Shown one piece after another: positions 61,801-64,000 of a stretch of DNA of 64,000 nt. Origin of the DNA: Membranipora membranacea (Eukaryota; Bryozoa; Gymnolaemata; Cheilostomatida; Membraniporidae); assembly GCA_914767715.1 (NCBI GenBank), contig OU612067.1, positions 18,173,001 to 18,237,000 of the forward strand, written 5' to 3'. The notes beneath the pieces are model-generated. The model did no database searches and had not been told where the DNA came from. It saw only the letters and a program-made list of their open reading frames with translations. The stretch's first letter is position 1. Each line of letters opens with the position of its first letter. The position numbers and the translations under genes were made by a program.

Positions 61801-63990
61801 AAGGTGGAACAGGGGTCGAGAACAGATCAAATAAATAATTTATTACCTGTCCCTCATCAAAGAAGTTGATGATGTCGAGATAATGGTTTTTTTTTCTCTC
61901 CCATTCCGCCTGACTTGGACAGGCAGTATCTGTACACAGAACATCATCAGTCCAGCCTAGTTTGTGTGCGGCGTTCAGTAACAAAGTAAATCCAGCCTCT
62001 GTGTACTGCTTACTCTGTACATTCAAATCTCTCAGCTTGTAGATATAGTGTGAATATAAGTGTCCTCGCCGTATGTGGTTCTGATAAAAATCCTACAAAG
62101 GTACAAGTCATTACAATAAGCGATGGCTGTATGGATGTATGATGGCTAGGTAATATTCTACAAGGGACCAGAGCTTGGGTGTTAGCAAGTCTTACAGGTG
62201 GTGTCAGATTCCTCAGCACAGCACAGCACAGCAGAACTTGACATTTCAAGTGGTTAGAGATGTGGGAGGACAGGGGCATCTTCTGCCTCCAACTCCTAAC
62301 TTTGGGTAGTCACAATCGTCATAATAGAAATTTGTGAATAGTTCCTAAGTATTCAGATATTTGCACACAAGACATGAACTTACCAGTAGGATGATAAGAC
62401 TTACCAGGAGGTTGACAGTACATAACATAAGGGTGTTCATATTCTCTGTGCTGTTGGTCATGATGGCTCTAAAATTAAGTGAAACTCTTCATTATCTTAC
62501 AGTGACCATATATATATATATATAGAATATAGCTCATAACAAACCATAACATCAACAGAATCTCATTATACTATATTATATTTATCATATCATTATATAT
62601 ATACCTGTAATCGAGTAGCCTCTGTATGAGTAAGTCAGCTGACTCAACAAACTGTGTAATACTGGATACTGAGCCAATATCCTCGTCTTCTGCTGACTGC
62701 TCCAACATACTAAATAAAATATACAATACAATATAATATACCATACAATATAGAGGTGTATGCAAACAAGAGTATGACTCAAGCCAAGACCTTATCCGTA
62801 ATAGGACAAATCAAACCAAATATGTTCTGAAATTTATTATCCGCCATATGATGATTGTTTAGATGTTGAGAATATTAGGACTTTCATCGCAACTAGTATC
62901 AATCATTGAACTGGACACTGAAAACTTGAGATGGTGCACTAAGCGTTTCCTCAGTCACTGCTGAGACCACGACATACAAGAAAACCTGATTCAACAAAAT
63001 ACACGAGCCTAAAACTTTTTTTAAGCGCAACAAAATTCAATGCTATAAGATACTTACGTTTTGGAGAATAATACACTGAACCCACGATCCCCCTTACACT
63101 CATTATAACATCTGTCCAGTTCATCGATAAATGAGGCATGTACCTGTAACACATATAAATAAACATGACAAAGAGTAAATACATGCAGCAGCAGGAGAGT
63201 TTTATTTAATGATAATAAAAATAATATATTGTTCACAAGGCATGTTTTGGTTGTTCAATGTCTTGAACTGCACAAATATCCTATCAAGTCACAAAGTAAT
63301 AAAAAAAAAGATATCTAGAGTAGATCTATCTTATATAAGCTACAGATGATATCGATGGTTTGACCAACACACAACCAAAGTATTGTAGTCACCTCTCCAA
63401 AGTTAGCCTTGAGCATGTCATAGAAGACCGGAAGGAAGGTCATACGAAGGTCATTCTCAGGTATCAGTGACACTTTGAGAAAGGGTCCAACCATAGAAGG
63501 CAGGAACAGCCTTTGCTTCTCAGCTGATAAATGAAAAGGAATATTTAGGCATTGAGTAAATATAAATGGGACACAGGCTGCTTATAAGTGTCTCTCCACA
63601 TGGAGTGTTGTTGTCTATAATCTAACCTGTCTACGCTGCAGTGTTCTGTATCTACCAGTGATTGATGCTGTAGTGTTCTGTATCTGCCAGTGATTGATGC
63701 TGTAGTGTTCTGTATCTGCCAGTGATTGATGCTGTAGTGAAGGTTCACTTGCAAAAACATGTTTTGGGACTTGACTTTTTAAAGATACTAGGATTATTAG
63801 TTATATGTAAAGGCATATTACCTGACATGGATAAAGTATTCCACATATCTAGTAGTGTATGCACCATACTCAGTCTCATATCTCCGTACTTAGATTTAAC
63901 CATCCATTGCTTTCTCTCATGAAAGTTCTCCAGTTGTAAACACGGCTGAGTCATAAAGCTGACACACAACTCAAAGAAGCCCTGCCAAAG
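52887..63990 (-). CDS. DOCK1/2/5-type Rac exchange factor, C-terminal half (partial)
   Basis: Eighteen minus-strand exons, all phases closing: 63990-63822, 63523-63393, 63143-63058, 62709-62605, 62468-62405, 62092-61847, 61719-61630, 61177-61055, 60934-60790, 60369-60197, 60050-59881, 59616-59439, 59286-59167, 58942-58839, 58132-58039, 57437-57392, 55621-55524, 53414-52887. They encode 889 residues; the N-terminal half lies beyond the right edge. DOCK proteins load GTP on Rac/Cdc42 through DHR-2, and DOCK-A members act with ELMO. The start ([20 protein letters not shown]) and the DHR-2 core ([68 protein letters not shown]) follow human DOCK1 in order. The tail is Ser/Pro-rich with SH3-ligand-like motifs ([41 protein letters not shown]) and ends in a Gln run. 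The acceptor before 60369 was chosen because it gives QYFQSVI, matching QYMQCFT of DOCK1. Which DOCK-A paralogue it is cannot be decided. Confidence 0.93.
55935..55964. repeat. 30-bp perfect palindrome
   Basis: CAGAGACTATGGATA is followed directly by its exact reverse complement, with no loop. It lies in the penultimate intron of the DOCK gene. Confidence 0.9.
57991..58024. repeat. GA-rich microsatellite
   Basis: An imperfect GAGAGAGGG/GAGA run lies just downstream (minus-strand sense) of a DOCK exon donor at 58039. It reads as a CT-rich tract in the intron. Confidence 0.8.
61411..61650 (-). repeat. Eight tandem copies of a DOCK exon end plus splice donor
   Basis: Units start (plus-strand GATAACTTACCAGCATGTCA) at 61411, 61442, 61470, 61498, 61526, 61554, 61589 and 61620, with periods of 28, 31 or 35 bp. 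On the minus strand each reads CTTAGTGACATGCTG|GTAAGTTATC. That is the last five codons of the DOCK exon ending at 61630 (...LSDML) plus its 5' splice site. The copy at 61620 is the real exon end; the other seven lie in the intron just downstream, each with a complete GTAAGT donor. Use of the next donor (+31 nt) reads into TAG within seven codons. Confidence 0.92.
63641..63736. repeat. 32-bp tandem repeat, three copies
   Basis: Units beginning GTGTTCTGTATCT start at 63641, 63673 and 63705 with one or two differences. They lie in a DOCK intron between the exons at 63523 and 63822. Confidence 0.9.
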
Positions 63991-64000
63991 CTACAAAAAA

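Overview
This window is nuclear DNA of a eukaryote and looks like an early-branching marine animal. The coding parts are split by GT-AG introns of roughly 80 bp to 2.9 kb, the sequence is AT-rich, and the recognisable proteins (WDR12, SPAG6, CISD3, RIIAD1 and a DOCK1/2/5-type exchange factor) are animal orthologues with clear divergence from vertebrates. A sponge or a similar lineage is my best guess, but the sequence does not prove it.

Layout from left to right: RIIAD1 (+, three exons, 1768-3393); an unrecognised four-exon gene (-, 7337-4516); an unrecognised proline-rich gene (-, about 13406-8698); WDR12 (+, eleven exons, 15769-22452); CISD3 (-, 24751-22652); SPAG6 (+, eight exons, 25023-29747); a large unrecognised 14-exon gene (+, 32159-48355); and the 3' half of a DOCK-A family gene (-, from beyond the right edge to 52887), covering the end of the armadillo-like region, the DHR-2 domain and the proline-rich tail. 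WDR12 and CISD3 converge with 199 bp between stop codons. CISD3 and SPAG6 diverge with 271 bp between start codons, which suggests a shared promoter.

Functionally, RIIAD1 and SPAG6 belong to the motile cilium, WDR12 to 60S ribosome biogenesis, CISD3 to mitochondrial Fe-S/redox biology, and DOCK to Rac activation. They do not form one pathway. The exon models were built by hand from reading frame, splice phase and similarity to known families; phases close throughout WDR12, CISD3, SPAG6, RIIAD1 and DOCK.

The introns carry much of the interest. I found tiny palindromic elements with TAGCCTG...CAGGCTA ends and 9-bp target duplications (five copies); a second family of tiny palindromes with CAAGGAGTA-like ends and 7-bp duplications; a 112-bp palindrome with an 8-bp duplication; two foldback families; and an element that combines terminal inverted repeats with a tRNA-like internal Pol III promoter (two copies). 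There are also three decayed LINE reverse-transcriptase fragments, a decayed ORF1-like frame, several minisatellites, and eight tandem copies of a DOCK 5' splice site. Most of the larger elements sit in the 16-kb unrecognised gene.
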